A stretch of DNA of 64,000 nucleotides from Clavibacter michiganensis (GCF_021216655.1 NZ_CP080437.1:1178001-1242000), one strand, 5' to 3'. Counted from the first letter of the stretch, positions 42,814 to 53,015 are shown. The notes: a model not told the origin generated them from the sequence alone. Made by a program: numbers and translations.

Positions 42814-43702
42814 TTGACGTCTCCTTTGACTCTACCCATGACAATAAATTGCGAGCCTCCTGACTACTCAAAGACATTTGCGTAATGAGAGCCCTGAAGG
42901 GGTATAAGTGCTTATTTAGCAAAAATGGTCGACTCGCAGCACTCCCTCTCGCTCGGAGAACAATTTCGGCCGACTCCTGGAATAGAGACACCGGTATGGA
43001 ACGCGCAAGCTCGAGGCTTACAGAGTACCGTAGCCCATTTGGAACCTTTGGAGCACTGAGACCGCAAGCTTCGAGGACGCAGTCTCGCTCGCGCGCCCTA
43101 AGAACATTAAATATTGCGGCATGGTCAAAAGCGGCCGAACTGCGGCGCGGAGCAGCGAGTTGCGATAGTCGCCCTCGCCTATCCACTCCAATCACACCCG
43201 CCGGTGACTGCTCGAGTAAGGCTAGGTAGCGCGCCGCGGCCTCCTTGGGCACTACAACATTGACAAAACCAAAAACAGTAAAGTAGCTACGAAGCTGGCT
43301 ATCAAGCTTACTCGGCGTGTCAAATTCTGTTTTGATCTCGTAAACTGTGGCGAAGTCGTTGATAATTACGGAATCAGCAATCGAGCCCCCAATGGCGAGC
43401 TCATTCAGCATGACTGCTTTTGCGGCCTTATATTTACCGACTAGCAAATTACTTGCGATCAAGTTTCGATAATAGTACTCGGTTCTATAATTGCGAGAAA
43501 GTAAGTTGAAGGCCTCGAGAACCACCTCGCCATTAGAAGCATTACTCAACGACAGTGCTTCGCGAAGCCGGCGGACGGTATCATCTACGCGCGACGACGC
43601 GGAACCTTCAACGATTGGACGAAAGGCTTTAGTCGAAAAAAGCTGTGCTGCTTGACGCACCAGGGGCTCGCTGTAGGTCGCACTGATCACATTAAGCTGC
43701 AA
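42788..43702 (-). CDS. sce7726-like protein with PD-(D/E)XK nuclease-type motif
   Basis: 304 residues, first gene of the island operon. The central part carries a PD-(D/E)XK-like signature: Glu101, Asp110 in IADSVIIND, Glu122-x-Lys124 in VYEIKTEFD, and Gln136 in KLDSQLRSY, as in sce7726-family proteins and Cas4/MmcB-type nucleases. The C-terminal 130 residues are helical and unassigned. The start is a TTG with GGAGAGG close upstream; no better in-frame start covers the conserved start. In other genomes sce7726 and sce7725 genes occur side by side, which supports both calls. A DNA-degrading or DNA-sensing role is inferred. Confidence 0.8.
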   Translation of the reverse strand: MQLNVISATYSEPLVRQAAQLFSTKAFRPIVEGSASSRVDDTVRRLREALSLSNASNGEVVLEAFNLLSRNYRTEYYYRNLIASNLLVGKYKAAKAVMLNELAIGGSIADSVIINDFATVYEIKTEFDTPSKLDSQLRSYFTVFGFVNVVVPKEAAARYLALLEQSPAGVIGVDRRGRLSQLAAPRRSSAAFDHAAIFNVLRARERDCVLEACGLSAPKVPNGLRYSVSLELARSIPVSLFQESAEIVLRARGSAASRPFLLNKHLYPFRALITQMSLSSQEARNLLSWVESKETSNVLPVLSR

Positions 43703-43951
43703 GGCCTCTCCATAACTCAGATGAGATACCTCATCGCTCCTTGCCCTCGACTAAGCAGAGAAACTAAGACCATGTCACTTGTTCGCACTAATCGCGGGCA
43801 ACCGTAACTGCGCCCGCCCGATGGTCCAACTTCTCCAACTTAGCTAGGTTCCGATCAAGACATCAAGGGATGACCCGCGAACGGGGTGCACCGAGCTACC
43901 GCAATGACGAATGCCCCGGCCGGACCCATGGGTCCTTCCGAGGCATGTCCG

Positions 43952-44025
<74 letters not shown>

Positions 44026-44098
44026 CTGTCCCATCGCTGGGCAACTCGTAGAGCCTACCGCATCGGCGGCACTGCTCCGGCACGCACGAGGTCCCGGA

Positions 44099-44638
44099 TC
44101 AGGCTGGCGCACCACCCGGGTGACCCGGAGCGGAGGGGTCAGGCGCAGCGGAAGCAGCCACCCTCCCCGGCTTCGGGAACGCCTCCCGCATGTGGTCGCT
44201 CCGCAGGATGTCGGCCACCCCGATGAGCAGCAGCGAGAAGACGATCTGCTCGATGACCATCCAGAGCGGGTAGAGGCCCGGGATCGCGGCGACCACGAGG
44301 GTCACTATCGGGAAGATCTGGCTGAAGAGGCGCAGGCGCGAGTACGCCCACCAGTAGCCGGTCGAGGCGCGCCAGGCGAAGTAGTAGAGCGTGAGGGTCA
44401 TCGCGAGCACCACGAAGGAGCGGAACCAGACGGCGGGGGCGATCGCGACGCCGTCCTCGGCGAGGGTCAGGGCGATGGCAACGGCGGTCGCGCCCACGAT
44501 GGTCTCGGCGATGAGGATCCACCGGATCCAGCGGAAGGCCCGCGCCGTCCACGGGTGGTCGCGCATGTCCTCGGCGATGACGTGGCCCGCCTGGCGCCCG
44601 GCGGCGATCCGATCGAGACGGCTGAGCAGCTGGTCCAC
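44099..44638 (-). CDS. Four-helix membrane protein, unknown
   Basis: 179 residues from a GTG with GGAGGA eight bases upstream. Four hydrophobic segments: FRWIRWILIAETIVGATAVA, FRSFVVLAMTLTLYYFAWRA, FSQIFPIVTLVVAAIPGLYP, and LWMVIEQIVFSLLLIGVADI. The start (LLSRLDRIAAGRQAGHVIAE) is amphipathic and the C-terminus (after DHMREAFPKPG) is Pro/Ala-rich. No family is recognised with confidence. Genes like this occur widely in Microbacteriaceae as conserved hypothetical membrane proteins. Confidence 0.68.
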   Translation of the reverse strand: MDQLLSRLDRIAAGRQAGHVIAEDMRDHPWTARAFRWIRWILIAETIVGATAVAIALTLAEDGVAIAPAVWFRSFVVLAMTLTLYYFAWRASTGYWWAYSRLRLFSQIFPIVTLVVAAIPGLYPLWMVIEQIVFSLLLIGVADILRSDHMREAFPKPGRVAASAAPDPSAPGHPGGAPA

Positions 44639-44802
44639 CGGTGCGATCCTCCGTGTCTCGTGAGCGGGCGTCGGATGCGCCCGGATCAGGGTACGACGTG
44701 ACGCCTGGAGCCGCCCGCGAACGTGGGGAGCGGCGCGATCCGGACAGGCGACGCGGGCACCAGCCGGCGGTCGGCGGATCCCCCGCATGACGGCCCGTGA
44801 CG

Positions 44803-44822
44803 CCCCGCGTCGTCACGCGGGG
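44803..44822. promoter_or_regulatory. Palindrome CCCCGCGT-CGTC-ACGCGGGG upstream of the DszC-like gene
   Basis: Perfect 8-bp arms with a four-base spacer, ending 102 bp before the start of the DszC-like gene at 44925. It resembles the CG-rich elements before the MHS transporter and the ABC operon. Confidence 0.35.
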
Positions 44823-44924
44823 ACACCCGCCGTCACACCCCTCGCCACCCCGCGCGACCCGCCCCTACCGTTGCCCCACCGCGAGGCGCGGCACCGGTCG
44901 CGCCCCTTCACGAGAGGACAGGAC

Positions 44925-46262
44925 ATGACCCTGATCGACCGCGAGCCCCGACCCGCATCCGGCTCCCCCACGCCCGCCCACGGCACCGCGAACGCGGACG
45001 CACCCGCGAGGACCGACCGCCCGCGCCCCGCTCCCCTCGGCGCCGCCCCCGTCGACCGCTGGAAGGGCGCACCGCGTCCCACGACGCCCGCCGCGTGGAT
45101 CGCCCGCGCCCGCGAGGTCGCCGACATCCTCGCCGTCGACCAGGTCGAGCGCGACCGCGCCGGCGCCAGCCCGCACCAGGAGGTCGCGCTCCTCAAGCAC
45201 GCCGGCCTCGTCACGCTGCTCGGGCCCGCGGAGCACGGCGGCGGCGGGCAGACCTGGGACACCGCGTACAAGGTGATCCGCGCGGTCGCCCGCGGCGACG
45301 GATCCATCGGCCAGCTCCTCGGGTACCACTACCTCTGGGCGTGGGCCGCGCGGCTCGTCGGCACGGACGCGCAGATCGAGGCCGTGGAGAAGCTCGCCAC
45401 GACAGGCAACCTGCTCTTCGGCGGCGCCGTGAACCCGCGCGACTCCGACCTCGTCATCCGCGAGGACGGCGACGACCTGATCTTCTCCGGCCGGAAGTCG
45501 TTCAGCACGGGCGGCGTCGTGTCCGACCTCACCGTGCTCGAGGGCGTCATCGAGGGCACGGAGACCCACGTGTTCGCGATCGTGCCGACGGACCAGCCCG
45601 GCATCGTCTTCGGCCACGACTGGGACAGCCTCGGGCAGCGGCTCACGGAGTCCGGCTCGGTCGAGATCCGCGACGTGCGCGTGCCGTGGACGGACGCCGC
45701 CGGGTTCGTCGACAAGGTGTTCCAGCCGCTCGTCTACGGCACGCTCAACGTGCCGGCGATCCAGCTCGTGTTCGCGAACTTCTACCAGGGCATCGCGGAG
45801 GGCGCGCTCGAGACGGCCGCCGCGTACACGCGCAGCACCACGCGCGCATGGCCGTACGGCGGCGACGACAAGGAGCGCGCGACCGACGAGTGGTACGTGC
45901 TCGAGGGCTACGGGCAGCTGCAGTCGAAGGTGTGGGCGTCGGAGGCGCTGCTCGATCGGGTGGGCGCCGAGATCAGCGCCGTGCTGCACGCGCCGCGCGA
46001 GAAGCTCACGGAGCGGAAGCGCGGCGAGATCGCCGTGCGCGTCGCGGCGGCCAAGGCGCGCATCGCGGAGGACGGGCTGGAGGTCGGCACGCGGATCCTC
46101 GAGCTCACGGGCGCGCGCGCCTCCTCCTCGAAGGCCGGGCTCGACATCTTCTGGAGGAACCTGCGGACGCACACGCTGCACGACCCGATCCCCTACAAGC
46201 GCCGCGAGGTCGGCCGGCACGTGCTGCTCGGCGAGATCCCGGAGCCGACCTGGTACACGTGA
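44925..46262 (+). CDS. SfnB/DszC-type acyl-CoA dehydrogenase-fold monooxygenase
   Basis: 445 residues. The first 60 residues are Pro/Ala-rich, then the acyl-CoA dehydrogenase fold follows: ALLKHAGLVTLLGPAEHGGG, ARGDGSIGQLLGYHYLWAWA, LIFSGRKSFSTGGVVSD, GQRLTESGSVEIRDVRVPW, and the end FWRNLRTHTLHDPIPYKRRE. The FWRN-x-R-x-x-x-x-HDP ending is that of SfnB/DszC-like FMNH2-dependent oxygenases used to release sulfur from organosulfur compounds. AGGACAGGAC lies just before the ATG. Single gene with a strong terminator. It is only distantly similar to the DszC-like protein at 15.2 kb, so the two probably have different substrates. Confidence 0.83.
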   Translation: MTLIDREPRPASGSPTPAHGTANADAPARTDRPRPAPLGAAPVDRWKGAPRPTTPAAWIARAREVADILAVDQVERDRAGASPHQEVALLKHAGLVTLLGPAEHGGGGQTWDTAYKVIRAVARGDGSIGQLLGYHYLWAWAARLVGTDAQIEAVEKLATTGNLLFGGAVNPRDSDLVIREDGDDLIFSGRKSFSTGGVVSDLTVLEGVIEGTETHVFAIVPTDQPGIVFGHDWDSLGQRLTESGSVEIRDVRVPWTDAAGFVDKVFQPLVYGTLNVPAIQLVFANFYQGIAEGALETAAAYTRSTTRAWPYGGDDKERATDEWYVLEGYGQLQSKVWASEALLDRVGAEISAVLHAPREKLTERKRGEIAVRVAAAKARIAEDGLEVGTRILELTGARASSSKAGLDIFWRNLRTHTLHDPIPYKRREVGRHVLLGEIPEPTWYT

Positions 46263-46279
46263 TCCGCAGCCAGCCCCCG

Positions 46280-46325
46280 ACGACGGACGGCGCCGACCCC
46301 GCGAGGGATCGACGCCGTCCGTCGT
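46280..46325 (+). terminator. Hairpin terminator after the DszC-like gene
   Basis: 13-bp perfect arms ACGACGGACGGCG (46280-46292) / CGCCGTCCGTCGT (46313-46325), 17 bases after the stop codon. Confidence 0.75.
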
Positions 46326-46351
46326 GCTGCACGCGGCAGCGGAGAGGGAGC

Positions 46352-46388
46352 GCTAGCGCTTCCGCGCTGTGCCAGCTAGCGCTTCCGC
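46352..46388. repeat. 14-bp direct repeat at the 3' end of der
   Basis: GCTAGCGCTTCCGC occurs at 46352-46365 and 46375-46388. The second copy is the last codons and TAG stop of der on the minus strand; the first lies just beyond the gene, so the coding end has been copied. Confidence 0.9.
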
Positions 46389-47884
46389 TTCTCCCGCACG
46401 CGCATGTTGACGATGATCGGGCTGCCCTCGAAGCCGTAGATCTCGCGCAGGCGACGCTGGATGTAGCGGCGGTACTGCGGGTCGAGGTACCCGGTCGTGA
46501 AGAGCACGAATGTCGGCGGCCGGCTCGAGGCCTGCGTGCCGAACAGGATGCGCGGCTGCTTGCCGCCGCGCACGGGGTGCGGGTGGGCGGCGGTGAGCTC
46601 GGCGAGGAACGCGTTGAACTTGCCCGTCGCGATGCGGGTGTCCCACGACTCCAGCGCCGTCTCGAGCGCCGGCACGAGCTTCTCCATGTGGCGTCCGGTG
46701 CGCGCCGAGATGTTGACGCGCGGCGCCCACGACACGTGCGCGAGGTCGGTCTCGATCTCGCGCTCGAGGTAGCGGCGGCGCTCGTCGTCGAGGAGGTCCC
46801 ACTTGTTGAACGCGAGCACGAGCGCGCGGCCCGACTCGAGCACCAGCTCGATGATGCGGATGTCCTGCTCGCTGATGACCTCGGAGACGTCGATCATGAC
46901 GACCGCGACCTCCGCCTTCTCCAGCGCCGCGCTCGTGCGGAGCGACGCGTAGAAGTCGGCGCCCTGGGCGAGGTGCATGCGGCGGCGGATGCCGGCGGTG
47001 TCGACGAAGCGCCACACCTTGCCGGCGATCTCGACCTGCTCGTCGACCGGGTCGCGCGTGGTGCCGGCGAGCTCGTTGACGACCACGCGCTCCTCGCCCG
47101 CTGCCTTGTTGAGCAGGCTCGACTTGCCGACGTTCGGGCGGCCGAGGATGGCGACGCGGCGGGGTCCGCCGACCTCCTCCTTGGCGACCTTGGAGACGAG
47201 CGGCAGGGTCTTCAGCACGAGGTCGAGCAGATCCGCGACGCCGCGGCCGTGCAGCGCGGAGACGGGGTGCGGCTCGCCGAGGCCGAGCGACCACAGCGAG
47301 GCGGCGTTCGGCTCCTGGCGCGCGTCGTCGACCTTGTTGGCCGCGAGGATCACCGTCTTCTTGGTCTTGCGGAGCAGGCGGACGACGTGCTCGTCCGTGC
47401 TCGTGGCGCCGACGTTGGCGTCGACGACGAACAGCACGGCGTCGGCGAGGTCCATCGCGATCTCGGCCTGCATGGCCACGGAGGCGTTGATGCCCTTCGC
47501 GTCGGGCTCCCAGCCGCCGGTGTCGACGAGCGTGAACCAGCGGCCCGCGTACTCGGCCTTGTAGGAGACGCGGTCGCGCGTGACGCCGGGGGTGTCCTCG
47601 ACGACGGCCTCGCGGCGGCCGAGGATGCGGTTGATGAGCGCCGACTTGCCGACGTTCGGGCGGCCGACGACCGCGAGCACGGGCAGCGCCGGCAGGTACG
47701 TGACCTGGTCGGGGTCGTCCGTGGCGGACTCGAGGACCTCGAGGTCCTCGTCGTCCAGCTCGTAGTCCTCGAGCCCGGCGCGGAGCGTCTGCGCGCGCTG
47801 GGAAGCGAGCTCCTCGTCGATGCTCGACAGGCGCTCGTGGAGCCCGCTGTCGAGCTCGGGGAAGTCGTCGTCGTGATCAGCCAT
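46376..47884 (-). CDS. der: Ribosome-biogenesis GTPase Der (EngA)
   Basis: 502 residues with two GTPase domains in tandem, unique to Der. First: [26 protein letters not shown]. Second: [27 protein letters not shown]. The C-terminal KH-like domain and a basic tail (REKRKR) end the protein. An acidic N-terminal extension of about 60 residues precedes the first domain, as is common in actinobacteria. Der acts in late 50S subunit assembly. It follows cmk, the usual order in this phylum. Confidence 0.97.
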   Translation of the reverse strand: MADHDDDFPELDSGLHERLSSIDEELASQRAQTLRAGLEDYELDDEDLEVLESATDDPDQVTYLPALPVLAVVGRPNVGKSALINRILGRREAVVEDTPGVTRDRVSYKAEYAGRWFTLVDTGGWEPDAKGINASVAMQAEIAMDLADAVLFVVDANVGATSTDEHVVRLLRKTKKTVILAANKVDDARQEPNAASLWSLGLGEPHPVSALHGRGVADLLDLVLKTLPLVSKVAKEEVGGPRRVAILGRPNVGKSSLLNKAAGEERVVVNELAGTTRDPVDEQVEIAGKVWRFVDTAGIRRRMHLAQGADFYASLRTSAALEKAEVAVVMIDVSEVISEQDIRIIELVLESGRALVLAFNKWDLLDDERRRYLEREIETDLAHVSWAPRVNISARTGRHMEKLVPALETALESWDTRIATGKFNAFLAELTAAHPHPVRGGKQPRILFGTQASSRPPTFVLFTTGYLDPQYRRYIQRRLREIYGFEGSPIIVNMRVREKRKR

Positions 47885-47923
47885 GTTGTCCTCTGGCGTG
47901 TCGGCCCGTCACCGGGTCGCGCC

Positions 47924-48652
47924 TCAATCTGTTCGTGCGTGAACGAGATCGACCACCGCCTGGACGGTCTGGTCGAAGTCGATGTCCGTGGAGTCGATGG
48001 TGGTCACACCATCTGCGGCGTTCATGAAATCGACGACCTGCGAGTCGGCCCGATCCCGGGAGGCGAGTGATTCGCCGACCGCGGCTGCCGACTGGGTCGA
48101 CGTCTCCGCGGAACGCCTGCTCATCCTAGCTTCCGGGGAGGCCGTCAGCAGAATGCGCACCTGGGCGTCGGGCGCGACGACCGTCGTGATGTCGCGACCC
48201 TCGACCACGATGCCGGGCTTGTCGCTCGACGCCATGAGCGAGCGGAACAGCTCCACCATGTAGTGCCGCACCTCGGGCACGCGGGCCACGCGGCTCACGA
48301 CGGCGGACACGCGGGGCTCGCGGATCGCCTCGGTGACGTCGGTGCCGCGGACGCTCACGCGCGTCTCGGACGGATCGATCGCGATGTCGTAGTCGAAGCC
48401 CTCGATCAGGCTCGTGACGGTGGCGGGATCCTCCGTGTCGACGCCGCTCTCCAGCGCGAACCAGCTGAGCGCGCGGTACGCGGCGCCCGTGTCCTGGTAG
48501 TCGAAGCCGAGGGCGCGCGCGGCGGCGCGGCTCACGCTCGACTTGCCGCTGCCGGCGGGGCCGTCGACTGCGACGACCGTGCGGTTGAGCGTGGCGTCCA
48601 CCAGCACGGTGTCCTCCAGGGGGTCGGGTGCGGGCGTCGTGTCTCCGGTCAT
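47924..48652 (-). CDS. cmk: Cytidylate kinase
   Basis: 242 residues. P-loop [20 protein letters not shown], substrate-binding [25 protein letters not shown] and the LID region [10 protein letters not shown], then RDRADS. It phosphorylates CMP and dCMP with ATP. An N-terminal extension of about 25 residues is present. The ATG overlaps the stop of tyrA (ATGA), and der follows 39 bp downstream. Confidence 0.96.
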   Translation of the reverse strand: MTGDTTPAPDPLEDTVLVDATLNRTVVAVDGPAGSGKSSVSRAAARALGFDYQDTGAAYRALSWFALESGVDTEDPATVTSLIEGFDYDIAIDPSETRVSVRGTDVTEAIREPRVSAVVSRVARVPEVRHYMVELFRSLMASSDKPGIVVEGRDITTVVAPDAQVRILLTASPEARMSRRSAETSTQSAAAVGESLASRDRADSQVVDFMNAADGVTTIDSTDIDFDQTVQAVVDLVHARTD

Positions 48653-49767
48653 CCGGCGATCCTCCAGTTCCGTTCTTCGAGCCGCGCGACCAGGCGGTCG
48701 CGGGCCTCGGGCAGCACGGCGATCTCCACGAGACCCACCTGCGCGCCCTGCGAGTGCTCGAGGCGCAGGTCCTCGATGTTGACGTCGGCGGCGCCCACGT
48801 CGTCGATCAGCGCGGCCAGCTGGCCGGGGCGGTCGTCGATCATCACGGTGACGGCGGCGAAGCGGCGGTCCTGGCCGTGCTTGCCGGGGATGCGCGCGAC
48901 GCCCGCGTTGCCCGCGTGGATCCGCTCGGCCACCCGCAGCCGGGACCCTCGCGCGTCGACGTCGTCGAGCGCCTCGATGACCTCGTCGAGGTCGGTGCGG
49001 AGCGCCTTCAGGATCGGCACGATGCGGGAGGCGTTCGCGCCGAGGATCTGCACCCACAGCGCCGCGTCGCTCGACGCGATGCGCGTGGTGTCGCGGAGGC
49101 CCTGGCCGGAGAGGCCGAGCGCGGTCGCGTCGCCGTCGGCGAGCCGCGACGCCAGGAGGCTCGCGACGACCTGCGGCACGTGCGAGACGAGCGCCACGGA
49201 CGCGTCGTGCTCCTCCGCGGTCATCTCGATGGGGACGGCGCCGAGGTCGAGGATCAGCTGCTCGACCGGTGCGCCCGCCGCGTAGGTGATGCCGTCGTGG
49301 CCCGCGATGACCCAGGGCCGGCCGAGGAAGAGGTCGCCGGTCGCGGAGACGGGGCCGCCGCGCTCGCGCCCGGCGAGCGGGTGCGATCCGAGGTAGCGGG
49401 AGAGGTCGGCGCCCATCGCGGCGAGCTCCGCGAGCGGCGCGGCCTTCACGCTCGCGACGTCCGTGACGAGCGCGTCCGGGTGCGCGGCGAGCTCGGCGGC
49501 GACCACGCGCGCGGTCACGTCCGGCGGCACGCAGACGACGACGAGCGACGGCAGGTCGGGGGCGGATCCGATGTCGGCGATCCGTCCTGCCCCCATGTCC
49601 GCGGCGAGGCGGAGCGTGGTCGGCGACGCGTCGGCCAGCACGACGTCGACGCCGCGCGCGCGGAGGCCGAGGGCGATGCTCGTGCCGAGGAGTCCCGTGC
49701 CGACGATGCGGACGGTGCCCTGCACGCGCGTGTCGGTCGCGGCGGCCGCGCCCGCGGCCTCGCTCAC
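48649..49767 (-). CDS. tyrA: Prephenate dehydrogenase
   Basis: 372 residues. NAD(P)-binding motif [20 protein letters not shown] after a short variable start, then [21 protein letters not shown] (substrate-binding His/Arg region) and the helical dimerisation domain. A C-terminal ACT domain ([30 protein letters not shown]) probably gives feedback control by tyrosine. It makes 4-hydroxyphenylpyruvate for tyrosine synthesis. The GTG start overlaps the rluB stop (GTGA); cmk follows with ATGA. Confidence 0.93.
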   Translation of the reverse strand: MSEAAGAAAATDTRVQGTVRIVGTGLLGTSIALGLRARGVDVVLADASPTTLRLAADMGAGRIADIGSAPDLPSLVVVCVPPDVTARVVAAELAAHPDALVTDVASVKAAPLAELAAMGADLSRYLGSHPLAGRERGGPVSATGDLFLGRPWVIAGHDGITYAAGAPVEQLILDLGAVPIEMTAEEHDASVALVSHVPQVVASLLASRLADGDATALGLSGQGLRDTTRIASSDAALWVQILGANASRIVPILKALRTDLDEVIEALDDVDARGSRLRVAERIHAGNAGVARIPGKHGQDRRFAAVTVMIDDRPGQLAALIDDVGAADVNIEDLRLEHSQGAQVGLVEIAVLPEARDRLVARLEERNWRIAG

Positions 49768-50624
49768 TCGCCGTCCTCGCGGTCCACGTCCCCCTGCGCC
49801 TCGGCGGCCGCGCCGGTGCCCTGCGGCGTCGCGGGTCCGGCCTGCGCGCGGGCCTCGCGCGAGATGGTGAGGAGCTGGCCGAGCTCGTCGGAGGTGAGGT
49901 CGCGCACGCGGCCGACGCCCAGGGATCCGAGGTGCAGCGGCCCGAACTGGCGACGCACGAGCTCCTCCACCGGGTGGCCGACCTCGTCGAGCATGCGGCG
50001 CACGATGCGGTTGCGGCCCGAGTGCAGCGTGATCTCCACGAGCGTCTGGTCGCCGCCGCCCGAGAGGATGCGCGCGCGGTCCGCCTGGATGGGCCCGTCC
50101 TCGAGGTCCACGCCCTGCGTGAGGCGCTGGATGGTCTGCGGCGTGACGCGACCGGTGACCTTCGCGATGTACGTCTTGAGCACGCCGAACGACGGGTGCG
50201 CGAGCACGTGCGCAAGGTCGCCGTCGTTGGTGAGGATCAGCAGGCCGCTCGTCTCCGCGTCGAGGCGCCCGACGTTGAACAGGCGCTCCTCGAACTCCTC
50301 CGTGAACTCGCGGAGGTCGGGGCGGCCGCGCTCGTCGCGCAGGGACGAGTAGATCCCGACGGGCTTGTTGAGCATGAGGTAGCGCTTCGAGGTGTCGAGC
50401 TGCACGGCCTGGTCGTCGACCGCGACCTCGTCGACGTCGGGGTCGATGCGGCGGCCGGGCTCGGTGACGACCTCGCCGTTCACGGTGACGCGGCCCGCGG
50501 CGATCATGTCCTCGCAGACGCGGCGGCTGGCGACGCCGGCGGCGGCCATCACCTTCTGCAGGCGGACGCCCTGCACCGGCTCGTCCGGGTTCCAGGCGTG
50601 CGGGCGATCAGAGGAGGGGGTCAT
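49764..50624 (-). CDS. rluB: 23S rRNA pseudouridine synthase (RluB family)
   Basis: 286 residues. N-terminal S4 RNA-binding domain ([20 protein letters not shown], then [14 protein letters not shown]) followed by the RsuA/RluB-type catalytic domain with the active-site Asp in [18 protein letters not shown]. An acidic tail follows. It modifies uridine in helix 80 of 23S rRNA in known members. The ATG lies inside the end of scpB (17-bp overlap). Confidence 0.93.
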   Translation of the reverse strand: MTPSSDRPHAWNPDEPVQGVRLQKVMAAAGVASRRVCEDMIAAGRVTVNGEVVTEPGRRIDPDVDEVAVDDQAVQLDTSKRYLMLNKPVGIYSSLRDERGRPDLREFTEEFEERLFNVGRLDAETSGLLILTNDGDLAHVLAHPSFGVLKTYIAKVTGRVTPQTIQRLTQGVDLEDGPIQADRARILSGGGDQTLVEITLHSGRNRIVRRMLDEVGHPVEELVRRQFGPLHLGSLGVGRVRDLTSDELGQLLTISREARAQAGPATPQGTGAAAEAQGDVDREDGE

Positions 50625-51219
50625 GGAAGCCTTCCGCCCCGTCGGGGAGCAACGGGGAGATCGGGGGGAGCTCGTCGAGCGAGTTGATGCCGAGCTGCGT
50701 GAGCAGGTGGTCTGTCGTACCGTAATGAATCGCGCCGGTCTCGCCGTCGGTGAAGGCCTCGGTCACGAGGCCCCGCGCGAGCAGCGTCCGCACCACCGAG
50801 TCGACGTTCACGGCGCGGATCGCGGCGACCTGGCTGCGGCTGATCGGCTGCTTGTACGCGATCACCGCGAGCGTCTCGAGGGCCGCCTGCGAGAGGCGCG
50901 TGGGGTTCTGCGTGAGCACGTGGTCGCGGATCACGGTGTCGTACTCGGGCCGCACGTACACGCGCCAGCCGCCGCCGACCTCACGCAGCTCGAAGCCGCG
51001 GCGCACTCCCCCGGTCGTCCCGTCGAAGTCGTCGACGAGCCGCTGGATCGCGCGGCGCACCTCCTTGACGGGCGTCGAGGTCGCCGTCGCGAGGGTCGTC
51101 ACGCTCTGCGGCTCGTCCGCGACCATGAGCAGCGCCTCGAGCGCGCGGTCGAGGTCGAGCGGGGCGTCGGCGGGACCTGCGCCGGTGCCGTCAGCGGGAT
51201 CCACGGGCTCAGCTGTCAT
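50608..51219 (-). CDS. scpB: Segregation and condensation protein B
   Basis: 203 residues with two winged-helix domains: ALEALLMVADEPQSVTTLAT at the first, and the ScpB signature LSQAALETLAVIAYKQPISR, SQVAAIRAVNVDSVVRTLLA in the second. It forms the SMC-ScpA-ScpB condensin that compacts and segregates the chromosome. Its start overlaps the end of scpA by 11 bp, and rluB follows with overlap. Confidence 0.94.
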   Translation of the reverse strand: MTAEPVDPADGTGAGPADAPLDLDRALEALLMVADEPQSVTTLATATSTPVKEVRRAIQRLVDDFDGTTGGVRRGFELREVGGGWRVYVRPEYDTVIRDHVLTQNPTRLSQAALETLAVIAYKQPISRSQVAAIRAVNVDSVVRTLLARGLVTEAFTDGETGAIHYGTTDHLLTQLGINSLDELPPISPLLPDGAEGFHDPLL

Positions 51220-52078
51220 ATCCGGCCCCCAGGCTCGCGAGGGCGTCGTCGGTCCAGCTCTCGGCGGTCCACGTGAGCGTGAGCTCGCCGAGCGCCTCCG
51301 GCTGGTCGAACTCGATGGCGGCGACCCGGTACAGCTCGAGCACCGCGAGGAACCGCGCGATCACGACGCCCGTGACCCCGGCGTCCGCGACGAGCTCCCG
51401 GAACGTGACCGGCGCCCCGCCCCGCAGCCGCGCGACGACGACGGCCGCCTGCTCGCGGATGCTCACGAGCGGCGCATGCAGGTGGTCGAGGCCCACGGTC
51501 GGGATCTCGCGCGGCGCGAGCGCGAGCAGGGCGATGGCCGCGAGGTCCGCGGGCGACGTCGTCCACACGAGCTCGGGCACCTGCGCGCGGAACCGCTCCT
51601 CGAGCGGCACGTCGCGGAACGCGCGGCCGGACTCGGCGGCCAGCCGCTCCTGGAACCAGCTGGCCGCCTGCTTGAACGCGCGGTACTGCAGCAGCCGGGC
51701 GAACAGCAGGTCGCGCGCCTCGAGCAGCGCCACGTCCTCGGCGTCCACGAGCTCGCCCTGCGGCAGGAGCCCCACGAGCTTGAGGTCGAGCAGCGTCGCC
51801 GCGACCACGAGGAACGAGCTCGCCTCGTCGAGGTCCTCGGGTCCGTCGAGCCCGCGGATGTGCGCGATGAACTCGTTGGTCACGAGGCTGAGGCTCACCT
51901 CGGTGATGTCCATCTCATGGCTGCCGATGAGCGAGAGCAGCAGGTCGAACGGGCCCTCGAAGTTGCCGATGCTGACCCGGAAGGCGCGCTCCGGATCCGC
52001 CCGCACGGCCGCGCTGGCGTCCGCGTCGACGGCGAGCTCGCGCTCGGCCAGGGGTGCGCCCCTACGCGACGGCGCCAC
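51209..52078 (-). CDS. scpA: Segregation and condensation protein A
   Basis: 289 residues. The kleisin subunit of SMC condensin: FRVSIGNFEGPFDLLLSLIG near residue 34, MDITEVSLSLVTNEFIAHIR, the EASSFLVVAATLLDLK block, and a winged-helix C-terminus (VVIARFLAVLELYRVAAIEF). The start overlaps parA by 17 bp. The N-terminal 30 residues vary between species, so the exact start is less sure. Confidence 0.93.
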   Translation of the reverse strand: MAPSRRGAPLAERELAVDADASAAVRADPERAFRVSIGNFEGPFDLLLSLIGSHEMDITEVSLSLVTNEFIAHIRGLDGPEDLDEASSFLVVAATLLDLKLVGLLPQGELVDAEDVALLEARDLLFARLLQYRAFKQAASWFQERLAAESGRAFRDVPLEERFRAQVPELVWTTSPADLAAIALLALAPREIPTVGLDHLHAPLVSIREQAAVVVARLRGGAPVTFRELVADAGVTGVVIARFLAVLELYRVAAIEFDQPEALGELTLTWTAESWTDDALASLGAGYDS

Positions 52079-52946
52079 GCGCGATGAGCTCCCGCGCCAC
52101 CTTGCGGTACGCGAGCGCGGCCGGGTGCTCGGGCGCGAACTGGATGATGGGCTTGCCCGCCACCGACGCGTCCGGGAACTTCACCGTCCGGCCGATCACG
52201 GTCTCGAGCACGCTGTCGTCGAACGCCTCGACCACGCGCTGCAGCACCTCGCGCGAGTGCAGCGTGCGCGAGTCGTACATGGTCGCGAGGATCCCGTCGA
52301 GCGCGAGCCCCGGGTTCAGCCGGTCCTTGACCTTCTCGATCGTCTCCACGAGCAGCGCGACGCCGCGGAGCGCGAAGAACTCGCACTCGAGCGGGATCAG
52401 CACTCCGTGGCTCGCGGTGAGCGCGTTGACGGTGAGGAGGCCGAGCGACGGCTGGCAGTCGATGAGGATCACGTCATAGTCGGCGCTCACCTTGCGCAGC
52501 ACGCTGGCGAGGATCTGCTCGCGCGCGACCTCGTTGACGAGGTGCACCTCAGCCGCCGACAGGTCGATGTTGGCGGGGATGACGTCGAGGCCCTCGAAGC
52601 CCGTCGTCTGGATGGCCTCGCGCGGGTCCTTCACGGTGCCGAGCAGCAGGTCGTAGATGGTGACGGCGTCGTGGGTCTGCACGCCGAGGCCCGCGGACAG
52701 CGCGCCCTGCGGGTCGAAGTCGACGGCCAGCACGCGGCGGCCGTAGCTCGCGAGCGATGCACCGAGGTTGATGGCGGTGGTCGTCTTGCCGACGCCGCCC
52801 TTCTGGTTGCAGAGGGAGATGATCTTGGCCGGTCCGTGGCCCTGGAGCGGCTCGGGCTCGGCGAACTCGCGCAGCTCCCGACCGGTGGGTCCGAGCACGG
52901 GGACGTCCATTCCCGGGAGCTCGGTCACATCTGGCTTGCGCGTCAC
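52062..52946 (-). CDS. ParA/Soj-family ATPase
   Basis: 294 residues. Deviant Walker A KGGVGKTTTAINLGASLA, VDFDPQGALSAGLG (A'), DVILIDCQPSLGLLTVNALT (Walker B). An N-terminal extension of about 40 residues comes before the motor domain. No parB partner is adjacent. In actinobacteria this ParA gene regularly stands before scpA-scpB (as at Rv1708 in M. tuberculosis), distinct from the origin-linked parAB, and its precise role is not settled. Confidence 0.92.
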   Translation of the reverse strand: MTRKPDVTELPGMDVPVLGPTGRELREFAEPEPLQGHGPAKIISLCNQKGGVGKTTTAINLGASLASYGRRVLAVDFDPQGALSAGLGVQTHDAVTIYDLLLGTVKDPREAIQTTGFEGLDVIPANIDLSAAEVHLVNEVAREQILASVLRKVSADYDVILIDCQPSLGLLTVNALTASHGVLIPLECEFFALRGVALLVETIEKVKDRLNPGLALDGILATMYDSRTLHSREVLQRVVEAFDDSVLETVIGRTVKFPDASVAGKPIIQFAPEHPAALAYRKVARELIARGAVA

Positions 52947-53015
52947 GTGGATCTCTCTCTGCCGCTCCTCCGACGCGGTCCCGTCGGATCCTGGAAGTCT
53001 ACCGGGGAGGGTCGC

